In this document: positions 20,842-30,963 of the stretch, piece after piece
How the letters are laid out: each line of letters starts with the position of its first letter
Position numbering within the stretch: position 1 is the stretch's first letter
Assembly (NCBI RefSeq): GCF_963576675.1
Contig: NC_088917.1
Location: 12,552,001 to 12,616,000, forward strand
Origin: Euphorbia lathyris
Lineage: Eukaryota; Streptophyta; Magnoliopsida; Malpighiales; Euphorbiaceae
Length of the DNA: 64,000 nucleotides
Reading direction: 5' to 3'
Notes under the pieces: generated by a model
What the model was told of the DNA's origin: nothing
Databases searched by the model: none
The model's input: only the letters and a program-made list of their open reading frames with translations
Made by a program: the position numbers and the translations under genes

Positions 20842-21178
20842 ATTACTTGAGCCGGACCAAGGGAAAGTAATAAATTAAAGGTTTGGAAATAAGAAAACTT
20901 AATGCTTCTTTGGATTAACTACTTGAGCCGGACCAAGGGAAAGTAATTAATCGAAAGTATAGAACTAATTACTTGAGCGGTTTTTCTTGAATCTTAAGTA
21001 ATCACTTTAGCCGGACCAAGGTAAAGTAGGTTAAAAAGGTTTAGATTTAATCTTGTTACAAATCTTAGATTTATTACTTGAGCCGGACCAAGGGAAAGTA
21101 ATAAATCGAAGGTTTGGAAATAAGAAAACTTAATGCTTCTCTTGATTAATTACTTGAGCCGGACCAAGGGAAAGTAAT
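20842..21178 (+). repeat. Repeated module in the Athila LTR, spacing about 75-77 bp
   Basis: Full copies of a roughly 30-bp module (ATTACTTGAGCCGGACC, then AAGGGAAAGTAAT) start at 20842, 20919, 21073 and 21149. A variant (CACTTTAGCCGGACCAAGGT) lies at about 21003 and a half copy at about 20969. Each full module begins and ends with complementary ATTACTT and AAGTAAT, so it can form a small hairpin. The array recurs at 32143-32479 in the 3' LTR and, diverged, in the solo LTR near 7070-7330. Confidence 0.85.
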
Positions 21179-21566
21179 TAGTCGAGAGTTTAGAACCGAT
21201 CTCGAGAACTATTAGTTAATAAGAAAAATCGCCATCTTAAAAAGGATAAAACAACTTAAAAGAGGTTACGTGTTATTACCAAGTAAAGAGGTTAAGTGAA
21301 GCTAGAAGCCTTAGTTTCTTTTATTATAAGTAATCTCTCACTTAATTTGTGTAATTTTTATTTCATTTCTCGCTTAAGTTTTAGCTTGGTTGTCCAACAA
21401 ACTCTACATTTCGGTTGTGTAAATAATAGATAGTAAGCAAAAAGATTAGTACTTATAATCACCATCCTCGTGGGAACGATACTCTACTTTCACTTTATTA
21501 CTTGATACACGACTAAGGTACATTTGCCTTCACATGCACGTATACGTAAAACGCGCATCAAGTTTT

Positions 21567-21584
21567 TGGCGCCGTTGCCGGGGA
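21567..21584 (+). other. Primer binding site for tRNA-Asp
   Basis: TGGCGCCGTTGCCGGGGA begins 6 bases after the 5' LTR. It is the exact complement of the 3' end of plant cytosolic tRNA-Asp as I know it, including the terminal CCA. This is the usual primer of Athila and related elements. Confidence 0.92.
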
Positions 21585-21660
21585 TAGTAGAATTATAATA
21601 TTAATCTAGTCGAGCTTCTATTAATTTAGACGTTTATTTTCTTTTATTTTTGTTGTTTTT

Positions 21661-23262
21661 ATGAACACAAGAAGTTTAAGTTGGCCTTTATTATTACCCG
21701 ATCCTGAAATTGAGCGTACTTTTCACAAGAACTTGGCTAATCGAAGAGCAAACATGGCGCAAGAGGAACGTTCCATCATGGATCTACTCACTCCGAACCG
21801 TTTGGACATGAATTCAAGTATCGTGGAACCTACCATTGGAGCAAACAACTTCGAGATCAAGCCGGCAATGATCCAACTTATACAAAACTCCGGTCAATTT
21901 GGCGGAGATCCGAGAGAAGATCCAAACTCCCATTTAAATAAATTTGTTAAACATTGTTCTATGCTTAAGCAAAATGGGGTACCACCAGAAGCTATTAAAC
22001 TAAAATTGTTTTCTTTTTCTTTAAGGGATGATGCAGCTGACTGGTTGGATTCTCTCGAGGCCGGATCCATTGGAACATGGGATGAGTTAGTTAAGAAATT
22101 CTTAGCTAAGTACTTCCCTCCATCTAAAACGGCGATGTACAAAAACGAGATAAGTTCTTTTCGCCAAACCGAGAGAGAGACACTATATGATGCGTGGGAG
22201 CGATTTCGTCGACTATTGAAGAAATGCCCACATCATGGATTTGAGAAGTGGCAACAGGTTAGTATTTTTTATAATGGTTTATCTTTCGCTAACTGTGGCA
22301 CAATTGATTCCGCCGCAGGTGGCAACATTCTTAAGAAAACCCAAACGGAGGCTTATGATTTAATCCAAGAATTGGCGGAAAGGTGCTCTCATTGGCAAGC
22401 GGAGAAAAACCTCGAAACAAGAGCGGGAACATATTTGGTTGATTCGTCATCAAGATCTGGCATTGATGAGTTAAATAAAAAATTGGATCTATTAATGGCT
22501 AATTTGAACCAAAATAATTTGTGTGATTTATGTGGTTTAAATGGGCATAAGAGTGAGGATTGTCAAGCGGCAAACCCATTCATTGGGGATACCGCTAGTG
22601 CAAACTTTGTGGGAAATTTTAAGCAATCTAATCCTTATTCCAACACGTACAACAATGGTTGGAGAAATCACCCTAATTTCTCATGGACTAATAATCAAAA
22701 TGTGCAAAATCCGCAAAGACCTCCACCCGGATTTAATCCTAATGAAAAGAGAAATAACGGTGATGAAGCTTCGGCTATTGTAACAATTCTTGCAAAAATG
22801 GAATCTCGTCTTGCAGGTATGGAGGAATGGAAGAGAAATCAAGAGATGTTCACAAAAGGGCTTGAAACGAGCATAAGCCAATTAGCAAAAGCCATGTCCG
22901 AACGTCCTATGGGATCCCTTCCAAGCAACACGGAAACAAATCCAAGGGAGCATGTGAAAGCCATCACATTGAGAAACAACAAAGAGTTACAATCGGCTCC
23001 GAGCAAACAGGTAAAAGATACCACGGATGAGGTAAGTACTTCTCAACCTCAAGATTCATCTCCTCCTAAACTTTTTGCAGATCCACTTGTTCAACCCTAC
23101 AAAACAAAAATTCCATTTCCCCAAAGGTTGAACAAGGAGAAACAAGAAAAGCAATTCTCCAAATTTCTCGACATTTTCAAGAAATTACATATAAATATCC
23201 CGTTTGCGGAAGCCTTGGAAAATATGCCCATGTATGCTAAATTTTTAAAAGATATACAGTAA
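21661..23262 (+). CDS. gag: Athila Gag (N-terminal part of gag-pol)
   Basis: It forms the virus-like particle. The ATG at 21661 is the first after the primer site. The Ty3-type gag domain is at residues about 90-220 (LFSFSLRDDAADWLDSLEAG, then WDELVKKFLAKYFPP and RFRRLLKKCPHHGF). A CCHC knuckle, CDLCGLNGHKSEDC, follows near residue 287. The last native codons stop at 23256; the TAA at 23260-23262 belongs to the inserted Emigrant MITE. Downstream, from 23778, the frame resumes as pol. Subtracting 521 bp (MITE plus one TA) makes gag-pol one frame of 1755 codons including the stop. No other damage is seen. Confidence 0.92.
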   Translation: MNTRSLSWPLLLPDPEIERTFHKNLANRRANMAQEERSIMDLLTPNRLDMNSSIVEPTIGANNFEIKPAMIQLIQNSGQFGGDPREDPNSHLNKFVKHCSMLKQNGVPPEAIKLKLFSFSLRDDAADWLDSLEAGSIGTWDELVKKFLAKYFPPSKTAMYKNEISSFRQTERETLYDAWERFRRLLKKCPHHGFEKWQQVSIFYNGLSFANCGTIDSAAGGNILKKTQTEAYDLIQELAERCSHWQAEKNLETRAGTYLVDSSSRSGIDELNKKLDLLMANLNQNNLCDLCGLNGHKSEDCQAANPFIGDTASANFVGNFKQSNPYSNTYNNGWRNHPNFSWTNNQNVQNPQRPPPGFNPNEKRNNGDEASAIVTILAKMESRLAGMEEWKRNQEMFTKGLETSISQLAKAMSERPMGSLPSNTETNPREHVKAITLRNNKELQSAPSKQVKDTTDEVSTSQPQDSSPPKLFADPLVQPYKTKIPFPQRLNKEKQEKQFSKFLDIFKKLHINIPFAEALENMPMYAKFLKDIQ

Positions 23263-23775
23263 AACCTCTATATAGGAATACGTTTGGGACCGGACAATTT
23301 GTATAACAATTGGGAGGTTATTCTTATATAGAGTTTGGTACCCAAAAAAAAAATCAACACTTAAAGTTTATAAATTTAATGTTTAGCATATCAAGTCTAC
23401 GAGTTTTATTTCCAATACCTAAAGAATTGGAAGAGTTTTGAGTTTAGTTTCCAATACATAAAGAAAAGAGTTTTATGGGAAAATGGTAAGAATTTATAGT
23501 TAAAGTTGGAATTTGTGTGCCAACTCATATTTAATCTCAATAATTTTTAAATTTTTTAATAAATTTTGTTTAAATCCTTAATACATATATACATTATTTA
23601 CATAATTATTCCTATATAGAGGTATAGTTTCTAGAGGTGGGACTTGGATTATGTATAACAATTAACATTTGGGAGGTTATTCTTATTTATAACCGGCCCA
23701 AGTTGGGACCGAATTTTTTTATAACAAATTGGAGGTTATTCTTATATAGAGTATTCCTATATAGAGGTTTTACTG
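23257..23775. mobile_element. Emigrant-like (Tc1/mariner type) MITE inside gag-pol
   Basis: This is a 519-bp element with termini CAGTAAAACCTCTATATAGG and its exact complement at the right end, flanked by TA on both sides (23255-23256 and 23776-23777). The terminus is close to that of the Arabidopsis Emigrant family. Inside, GGAGGTTATTCTTAT occurs three times and GGGACCG twice. It introduces a stop three bases in and shifts the frame by two, so it inactivates this copy of the Athila. Confidence 0.92.
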
Positions 23776-23777
23776 TA

Positions 23778-26700
23778 CTTTCCAAAAAGAGAAAATTGGA
23801 GGATAATGAAACAGTGAAATTAACGGAAGGATGTTCGGCTATCCTACTCAATAAACTACCACCCAAATTGAAGGACCCGGGAAGTTTCTCTATCCCGTGT
23901 ACTATCGGTGGTATGTATTTCGAAAGAGCTCTATGTGATCTTGGAGCAAGCATAAATCTCATGCCATTAAGTATCTTTCGAAAATTGGGTTTAGAAGAGC
24001 CGAAACCCACTAAGGTTTCCTTACAATTAGCCGACCGTTCTCTTGCATACCCCAAAGGGTTTGTAGAAGATGTGTTGGTTAAGGTGGATAAATTCATCTT
24101 TCCGGCTGATTTTATTGTTCTTGATATGGAGGAGGATGATCGAGTCCCGATAATTTTGGGTCGTCCTTTTCTAGCAACCGGGAGAACACTTATAGATGTG
24201 CAACAAGGGAAATTAATTCTCCGGTTACAAGATGAGGAAGTGATTTTTAATGTTTTCAATTCTTTAAAGTATCCTTCCGACAATATTGACCATTGCAACT
24301 TTCTTGATATAACAGACGAAGTTGTTAAAGATGTTTTTCAGAATGACATGTGTGAAGACCCATTGGAAAAAGTAATGTTAAATGGTCTCGGGTTAAATCA
24401 AGAGAAGGTCGTGATAGATCGAGAAATTGCCAATTTGACTTATGACCCCGAGGATTGCATGTGGATCCGTGACCAATATGAGAAAATCATTCGAGGGGAC
24501 AAACCGAGGCCCAAATCATCATTGGAAGAGCCACCCGAATTAGACCTTAAACCCTTACCATCTCATTTGAAATATGCATTTTTAAGTGAAAACTCAAACT
24601 TACCTGTTGTAATTTCTTCTTCTTTGACAGGTGAAATGGAAGAGAAATTGATTAATGTGCTCAAAGATCACAAGAAAGCTTTCGGATGGACATTGGCGGA
24701 CATCAAAGGAATAAGTCCTTCTATTTGCACACACAAAATTTTCATGGAAGAACAAGTTAAACCGACGGCCCAACCTCAAAGACGCCTAAACCCAAGCATG
24801 AAGGAAGTGGTGAAAACTGAAATTCTAAAACTCCTTGATGCAGGTATCATCTATCCAATCTCGGATAGTAGTTGGGTAAGTCCGGTACAAGTCGTACCTA
24901 AAAAGGGAGGTATAACTGTTCAAGCTAATGAAAAAAATGAACTAATCCTGGTAAGAAAGGTAACCGGGTGGCGCATGTGTATTGATTACCGAAAATTGAA
25001 TGATGCCACTCGGAAAGACCATTTTCCTTTACCTTTCATCGATCAAATGCTTGAAAGATTGTCGGGACATGCTTATATGTGTAATTTAGATGGCTATTCC
25101 GGATACATGCAAATCCCGGTTGCTCCAAGCGACCAAGAGAAAACAACTTTTACATGTCCATATGGAACTTTTGCCTATCGTAGAATGCCTTTCGGATTAT
25201 GTAATGCCCCGGCTACCTTTCAAAGGTGCATGATGGCAATTTTTGATGACATGATTGAAAACTTCATGGAGGTTTTCATGGACGATTTTTCCGTGTTTGG
25301 AAAAACATTTGATAGTTGCTTGCATAATTTGGAACTAGTGCTTAAAAGATGTGAAGATACTAATTTGATTCTAAATTGGGAAAAATGTCAGTTTATGGTC
25401 AATGAATCAATTGTTCTAGGCCATAAAGTATCATGTCAAGGCATAGAAGTAGATCCGGCAAAGGTGGAGGTAATTGCAAAATTGCCACCGCCTAATTCTG
25501 TTAAGGCTATCCGAAGCTTTCTCGGGCATGTAGGATTCTATAGGCGTTTCATAAAAGATTTCTCGAAAATTTCAAAGCCATTGACCCAACTGTTGATGAA
25601 AGATGTTGAGTTTAACTTTTCTAAAGAATGCTTATCCGCCTTTGAACTATTGAAAGAAAAGTTAATTGATGCACCAATAATGATTAGTCCTAATTGGAGT
25701 TTACCTTTTGAACTAATGTGTGACGCTAGCGATTTGGCAGTTGGAGCATGTTTGGGACAGCGAAAAGATAAGAATTTTCAACCGATATACTTTGCTAGTA
25801 GGACGTTGAATGAAGCACAACAAAATTATACGACAACCGAAAAGGAGCTACTAGCAATTGTTTTCGCTTTTGATAAATTTCGTTCTTATCTTGTGCTTTC
25901 AAAAGTTATCGTTTACACTGATCATTCCGCACTAAAATATCTCTTATCTAAACAGGATGCAAAACCGAGATTGATCAGATGGGTTCTCCTACTCCAGGAA
26001 TTTGATTTGGAGATACGAGACACGAAAGGGGTAGCTAATGTAGTTGCCGATCACCTTTCACGATTGGAGTTTGAACCACATAGAACCGACGTGCAAAGAG
26101 AGATCAAGGAGTTCTTTCCAGATGAATCATTGTTTAGCGTATCAACACTACCATGGTTCGCCGATTTCGCAAACTTTCAAGCGGGTAATATACTTCCTCA
26201 CGGGCTCACATACCAACAAAGACGTAAGTTCTTCGCCGATGCAAAGCACTATCTATGGGATGAGCCTTTCCTTTTTAAGGTTTGTGGAGACAATGTGATT
26301 CGTAGGTGTATCCCAGAAGAAGAGGTAAAATCTATACTTGAGTTTTGTCACTCACGTGAACCCGGTGGCCACCACGATCCAAACCGCACGGCTGCCAAAG
26401 TCTTACAGTGTGGGTTTTATTGGCCTACGATCTTTAAAGATGCATATGAGTTCGTAAAATCTTGCGATAAGTGTCAACGAACGGGTAACATATCACGTAG
26501 ACACGAAATGCCCTTATCGAGTATATTGGTTTGTGAAATTTTTGATGTGTGGGGCATTGATTTTATGGGTCCTTTTCCGAATTCATTTGGTAACCAGTTT
26601 GTGCTTGTTGCAGTAGATTACGTATCAAAATGGGTAGAGACGGTTGCTTCACCTACTAATGATGCTCGGGTGGTTATGAAGTTCCTAAAGAAGAACATTT

Positions 26701-27446
26701 TCACTAGATTCGGAACACCCCGAGCGATCATTAGTGATGGTGGCACGCACTTTTGCAACAAGCAATTTGACCAATTGTTGGCGAAATACGGAGTCACCCA
26801 TCGGGTAACCACCCCGTATCATCCCCAAACAAGTGGTCAAGTTGAAATATCAAACCGGGAATTAAAGAGTATTTTAGAAAAAACGGTGAATTCATCCCGA
26901 AATGATTGGTCGATTAAGTTAGACGATGCTTTGTGGGCTTATAGGACGGCCTTTAAAACCCCTATAGGTGCCTCACCGTATCGTCTAGTTTTCGGAAAAG
27001 CATGCCATCTACCCGTAGAGCTAGAACACAAGTCGTTTTGGGCTCTCAAGTTTTTAAATTTTGATATGTGTTCTGCAGGAGAAAAACGTTTGATGCAACT
27101 CAACGAACTCGATGAATTCCGCCTTTCGTCATACGAAAACGTGAAATTGTATAAAGAACGGACAAAACGTTGGCATGACAAGCATATCATTCCACGAACA
27201 TTCAAACAGGGGGATAAAGTTCTTCTATACAACTCTCGGTTACGACTTTTTCTCGGTAAGTTAAAGTCGAGATGGCACGGGCCGTATGAAGTAACCGAAA
27301 CATTCCCTTCGGGAGTGGTCGCGGTTCAACGAGAAGGTGTGGCACCATTCAAAGTGAACGGACAACGAGTGAAACTATACGAGACCGGAGACACAAGCAT
27401 GAACGATTCCATCGTATACCTCAATGCCCCAACCACGAGCAAGTAG
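23778..27446 (+). CDS. pol: Athila Pol: protease, reverse transcriptase, RNase H, integrase
   Basis: Protease: [11 protein letters not shown] near 23935. Reverse transcriptase: [28 protein letters not shown] and the catalytic FMDDF near 25279. RNase [27 protein letters not shown] and [10 protein letters not shown]. Integrase: a zinc-binding H-H-C-C region ending CDKCQRTG, then [15 protein letters not shown] and a Glu in [12 protein letters not shown], and a C-terminal RWHGPYEV motif. No stop or frameshift occurs from 23778 to the stop at 27444-27446. The frame has no start of its own; it continues gag across the MITE. As it stands it would not be translated from the gag ATG. Confidence 0.93.
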   Translation, partial: LSKKRKLEDNETVKLTEGCSAILLNKLPPKLKDPGSFSIPCTIGGMYFERALCDLGASINLMPLSIFRKLGLEEPKPTKVSLQLADRSLAYPKGFVEDVLVKVDKFIFPADFIVLDMEEDDRVPIILGRPFLATGRTLIDVQQGKLILRLQDEEVIFNVFNSLKYPSDNIDHCNFLDITDEVVKDVFQNDMCEDPLEKVMLNGLGLNQEKVVIDREIANLTYDPEDCMWIRDQYEKIIRGDKPRPKSSLEEPPELDLKPLPSHLKYAFLSENSNLPVVISSSLTGEMEEKLINVLKDHKKAFGWTLADIKGISPSICTHKIFMEEQVKPTAQPQRRLNPSMKEVVKTEILKLLDAGIIYPISDSSWVSPVQVVPKKGGITVQANEKNELILVRKVTGWRMCIDYRKLNDATRKDHFPLPFIDQMLERLSGHAYMCNLDGYSGYMQIPVAPSDQEKTTFTCPYGTFAYRRMPFGLCNAPATFQRCMMAIFDDMIENFMEVFMDDFSVFGKTFDSCLHNLELVLKRCEDTNLILNWEKCQFMVNESIVLGHKVSCQGIEVDPAKVEVIAKLPPPNSVKAIRSFLGHVGFYRRFIKDFSKISKPLTQLLMKDVEFNFSKECLSAFELLKEKLIDAPIMISPNWSLPFELMCDASDLAVGACLGQRKDKNFQPIYFASRTLNEAQQNYTTTEKELLAIVFAFDKFRSYLVLSKVIVYTDHSALKYLLSKQDAKPRLIRWVLLLQEFDLEIRDTKGVANVVADHLSRLEFEPHRTDVQREIKEFFPDESLFSVSTLPWFADFANFQAGNILPHGLTYQQRRKFFADAKHYLWDEPFLFKVCGDNVIRRCIPEEEVKSILEFCHSREPGGHHDPNRTAAKVLQCGFYWPTIFKDAYEFVKSCDKCQRTGNISRRHEMPLSSILVCEIFDVWGIDFMGPFPNSFGNQFVLVAVDYVSKWVETVASPTNDARVVMKFLKKNIFTRFGTPRAIISDGGTHFCNKQFDQLLAKYGVTHRVTTPYHPQTSGQVEISNRELKSILEKTVNSSRNDWSIKLDDALWAYRTAFKTPIGASPYRLVFGKACHLPVELEHKSFWALKFLNFDMCSAGEKRLMQLNELDEFRLSSYENVKLYKERTKRWHDKHIIPRTFKQGDKVLLYNSRLRLFLGKLKSRWHGPYEVTETFPSGVVAVQREGVAPFKVNGQRVKLYETGDTSMNDSIVYLNAPTTSK

Positions 27447-27600
27447 CCACTCAATAATGTCGAGCTGATCGACGTTAAATTTAGCGCTTGTCGGGAGGCA
27501 ACCCGATATTTCTAACCTCTTTATTTTAATTTTTATGTTTGCTTTTATTTTTATCTTTTTTTATTTTTAATATTAAGTAAAAAAAAAAAAGAGGCTACAG
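27447..27600 (+). other. Post-pol spacer with conserved GGGAGGCAACCC phrase
   Basis: Just after pol comes GTCGAGCTGATCGACGTTAA, then AGCGCTTGTCGGGAGGCAACCC. The CGGG and CCCG of this phrase can pair. I recognise the GGGAGGCAACCC block from other Athila elements. A pyrimidine-rich stretch and an A-run follow before the hairpin array. Confidence 0.6.
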
Positions 27601-27601
27601 G

Positions 27602-27926
27602 TACACCTCGACGAGGTGTACCCACCTCGTCGAAATATGAAGTTCCAGAGACTCGCAAAGTCTCTGGAACTCCTCACTTCGACGAGGTGAATTAACACCT
27701 CGACGAAGTGTGAAGTTCCAGAGACTTTGCAAGTCTCTGGAATTCCTCACTTCGACGAGGTGAATTCTCACCTCGTCGAAGTGAGGTGCATTAGCGAAAC
27801 GCTTAGTTTCGCTAATGCAGAACCTCGACGAGGTTAATCACAACCTCGTCGAGGGGAATTCCAACCTCGTCGAGGTTATTATCAACCTCGTCGAGGTGGT
27901 CACTTAACCAGCGAAAGCTGGTTAAG
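27602..27926 (+). repeat. Array of near-perfect hairpins between pol and the 3' ORF
   Basis: The array is almost nothing but palindromes. A 19-nt odd palindrome TACACCTCGACGAGGTGTA lies at 27602-27620. A 13-bp stem lies at 27641-27671. One-mismatch arms of CACTTCGACGAGGTG lie at 27675-27710, and a 12-bp stem follows near 27715. A perfect 19-bp stem with a 4-base loop lies at 27745-27786. A 14-bp stem with a 5-base loop lies at 27787-27819. AACCTCG-N-CGAGGTT-type palindromes start at about 27821, 27842, 27857 and 27878. A 10-bp stem closed by a GAAA loop lies at 27903-27926. The core CCTCGWCGAGG occurs five times. No open frame is supported across it. Confidence 0.93.
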
Positions 27927-27952
27927 TTTTGCGTATTTACTTTTATTTGCCT

Positions 27953-27988
27953 TTCTAACAGTTCTCCATCTTACTTTTTCTTTTGCAG
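27953..27988 (+). promoter_or_regulatory. Predicted 3' splice site upstream of the Athila 3' ORF
   Basis: A branch-point-like TTCTAAC (27953-27959), a pyrimidine-rich tract (TTACTTTTTCTTTTGCAG, ending at 27988) and the AG lie about 30 bases apart, a good plant acceptor. It is 226 bases before the ATG of the 3' ORF, so splicing here would give a subgenomic mRNA for that ORF. The donor was not identified. Confidence 0.6.
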
Positions 27989-28214
27989 CACCAGTCCGCC
28001 TCCCTCCCTCCATCTCCGGCCATTTTCCGGCGAAATCACCATCTAAACACCCTCTTTCCACCTCAAATCATTTCCTACGCCTCCAATCCTTCACCCTCTA
28101 CACTCAAATCCCACAAAAACTCCTTGAATCCAAAAACCCCAAATCACACCCTAGCTTCTCTATTTCCCTCCAAAACACCAAATTCACTCAAATTTCCTCC
28201 ATTTAAGCATTGTA

Positions 28215-29249
28215 ATGGCTTCAAAAAGAGGAAGAAAGAACAACCCGCCGGTTAGCACGTCACGAACACGAGCCGCGACAAATGCCCCAATTCCTCAACC
28301 ACGGTGCCGTTTATCCGAACAGTACCAGTGTCCGTTCCTCCTCAAATCTCCTCGAGAAGGTGACCGGTATGATCGATTACGTGTCATGTCTCTTGCTCAT
28401 ATTCACTATTTTGATTTTCCTGTGTTGGATAAATTGGGAAACTCGGGTGCTATTCATGAGTTCTTAGAATGGTTAGGATGGAATGATTTTGCATTAAAAC
28501 CAATTTTTAGTTACCCGTCACTGATTACGGAATTTTTTGTTAGCTTTAGGACGGGTACGGATGAACAAGACAAAACCAAAATAATGTTTAGATTGTTGGG
28601 GGAAGAAAGGGAAGTGACTGAAGGGCTGTTTTGCACATTGTTTAACATGTCTGAGGGAGGTTTAGAATTGCTTCCCGAAGGGGTTACATTTGAGTCAATT
28701 TGGGCATCAATCACAGACAATGAGTTGTATGATTCTAACAAATTGCTAAACAAGCAAATTGTTGATCAAAATCTCAGATTGATGCACAAATTCATATGTC
28801 ATAGCATTTCGGGTAAGAAAGATTCCGATAAAGTCAACAATAGGGAACTCATTCTACTCCACTGTCTGTCCACCCGAACCCGACCTAACTTACCCCACTT
28901 CATTTTCAAATCAATGCAAGACATCATAGACACCTCTAGGCGCACTTTAGCTTTTGGTCACATTATTACTGAAATCGCCAACCATTTTGGGTATACGGAC
29001 CGTCTAAGGGGCGTCCCTCACTTAGCACCTAAATTTTTCAATAAATCCTATTTGCGGAAAGCACAATATATGACAGAAAATTTTGAGTTTTGGCCCGTGG
29101 ACCCAACTGAGGATGATCAAATGGAGGAAAATGAGATGGAGGGTGCGGGGGATGAGGAACCAGTTGATCCTAATGGTGCACCGGCAGTTGACCCACGTTC
29201 CATTCACGAAAGGCTTGAGGCTCTCGAGCTACTAGGGAGGGAGAATTAG
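28215..29249 (+). CDS. Athila 3' ORF (ATHILA ORF-1/'putative plant transposon protein' type)
   Basis: This 344-residue protein starts at the first ATG after the predicted acceptor. It opens with a basic stretch (MASKRGRKNN). A globular part has FDFPVLDKLGN, YPSLITEFFVSF, MFRLLGEEREVTEGLF, NRELILLHCLSTRTRPNLPH and LAFGHIITEIANHFGY. It ends with an acidic tail (from about residue 295). I recognise the pattern from Athila elements, where this ORF sits in the env position. No signal peptide or membrane segment is visible, so a surface role is not supported. The TAG at 29247-29249 is followed in frame by 36 more sense codons to a TAG at 29358-29360. Confidence 0.85.
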   Translation: MASKRGRKNNPPVSTSRTRAATNAPIPQPRCRLSEQYQCPFLLKSPREGDRYDRLRVMSLAHIHYFDFPVLDKLGNSGAIHEFLEWLGWNDFALKPIFSYPSLITEFFVSFRTGTDEQDKTKIMFRLLGEEREVTEGLFCTLFNMSEGGLELLPEGVTFESIWASITDNELYDSNKLLNKQIVDQNLRLMHKFICHSISGKKDSDKVNNRELILLHCLSTRTRPNLPHFIFKSMQDIIDTSRRTLAFGHIITEIANHFGYTDRLRGVPHLAPKFFNKSYLRKAQYMTENFEFWPVDPTEDDQMEENEMEGAGDEEPVDPNGAPAVDPRSIHERLEALELLGREN

Positions 29250-29360
29250 GCCACTTTGCAGCGCATCGAGACGTATCAACAGCAGCAGGACCCCATACTC
29301 CAGCAGATGGCCCAGTTCATGGCCCACTATGCCAGTCAGCACGACTGGCAACTGCCTTAG

Positions 29361-30951
29361 ACATGGAGTTCTTCTATCCTTTACTTTTTGCTTTAGTGTT
29401 ATTTCGCATTTTGGGACTAAACGCTACACTAATGGGGGATGGGAGTAAAGGATAGAACTTTATCTTTATTTTCAGTAGTTGTTATTTTCGTACGTTTAAT
29501 TTCAATTTTATGATATTTTGCACTCTATTTTATTAATTTGCACCTTATTTTTAATAAAGATAAAGTTTTTCCCTTTATTTCTAATTTTTATTTAGCTTTT
29601 AAATAAATGTTTTGTGAAATAATTTTGAATAAAAACCCCATTCTAAAGTTTTGTTTTAACAAACGAGAAAATCAAACAAAATTTTATCTAGAATAAATGT
29701 TAAATTTTGATAGGATGAAATTTTACTTGAAAATCTTAAATTTTGTAAACGAATTTTGGACTATTTTGAATACGTAATTTTATTTTGTTATTACGCTCAG
29801 TATTTAACAAATCGACATTTACATTTTGAGGAATAAAAATTGAGTTAATTAGCACACATTACCATTCCAAAGTGAGTTTTTGAGCCTAATTTAAAAAGCA
29901 CTCACTAATGCTTCATTTTTTTTCTCTCTCACGAGTGTTCCATAATTACACGAAACTTGAGAATTTGCATCAAATACCGGTCAAAACCTCACGCGTCTAG
30001 CTCAAAACACGACATGATTAAGGCCTTCCTTGTTTTACCCCCACTTTTCATACTCAAAATGATAGCCCACCTTAAACATATTTTCCGTCGTTCACCCCTT
30101 CGAGCCTAGACATTCCATTCATTTCACCACGTTACAAGCCGCATTCCCTTCATAAATACCATTTTTGTTCCCCCTAAATTTATGGGTAATTAGTAACCAA
30201 TATGCTTGAGATGATGATTCACAATAAATACGAAATTCAGACAAACACTTCTACCGATATATAACGGTTATACCTCTCTATTTTCGTATATTTCATACTT
30301 TATATATATATATATATACATATAAATAAAATTCATATTTATATATATATATATATATATAAAGTCAAAAAAAAAGAAAAAAAAATATATAAAAATAAAA
30401 ATAAAAATATATAGTATCATATATATTTATAAATAAAAATAAAAGAGAGATTTCCGTTACAAAAATTCTGAATTTCCGAAAGACAAAATTCCTCTTGTGA
30501 ATCTATCAAATAATTACCCATGAATTTATTTACCCAAAAATCTCCTCTTCTCCATACCTTTACCTTCAACCAACGTTACAACCCATTAAAGACCTTTTGA
30601 TCGTGTTTATAGTCGGTCGCGTTTGGTAAAGATTTGGATGACCATGCAAATTTTTAATAGTTAGTGTTTTTATTGGATTTGAGCGAACATTTAATGCCCT
30701 AAACACTTGAGCGTAAGAGTGACTTCCATGCGAGGTGTTTAAATTGGTTCAATTTTATTCAGCATAATGAAAAATGCCGGTTTGAAAAATAAGAGTGTAA
30801 AAGCAAATAACTTTATCCAGAGAAATAGTCCGAGATTTGAATATAGAATTTTTGCTCATTTTCGATTGAAATAATTCCTGTCTTTACGTTAACTTATTCG
30901 ACGATAAAATTGTTTTCCGCTTTTCTTTGCTTGAGGACAAGCAAAGCTTAA
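29361..30951 (+). other. Athila 3' non-coding region
   Basis: There is no open frame of note. It contains (TA)n microsatellites at about 30300-30362 and 30386-30432, A-rich stretches, and ends in GAGGACAAGCAAAGCTTAAG just before the purine tract. Long untranslated 3' regions are usual in Athila elements. Confidence 0.7.
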
Positions 30952-30963
30952 GTTTGGGGGTGT
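30952..30963 (+). other. Athila polypurine tract
   Basis: GTTTGGGGGTGT lies directly against the 3' LTR. The G-run is the purine primer for plus-strand DNA synthesis. Confidence 0.8.

Larger units (their letters stand above)
19663..21560 (+). repeat. Athila 5' LTR
   Basis: It begins TGTTATCGTC and ends CGCGCATCA. Aligned by eye to the 3' LTR (constant offset of 11301, no indels) it differs at about 10 of 1898 positions, for example 19740, 19796 and 21384. The promoter, polyadenylation and repeated CCGGACCAAGG modules lie inside. Confidence 0.95.

Noticed and set aside
23687..24298. 203-codon minus-strand frame over the gag-pol junction
   Set aside because: Antisense of the protease region; the plus strand carries a well-recognised protein.
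27602..27926. CRISPR-like repeat-spacer array
   Set aside because: The units are palindromes of differing sequence and spacing, in a plant retrotransposon; no uniform repeat and spacer pattern exists.
27983..28255. 90-codon frame just after the splice acceptor, a possible leader protein
   Set aside because: Begins at TTG, not ATG, has a Pro/Ser/Thr composition typical of C-rich leader sequence, and overlaps the real 3' ORF out of frame.
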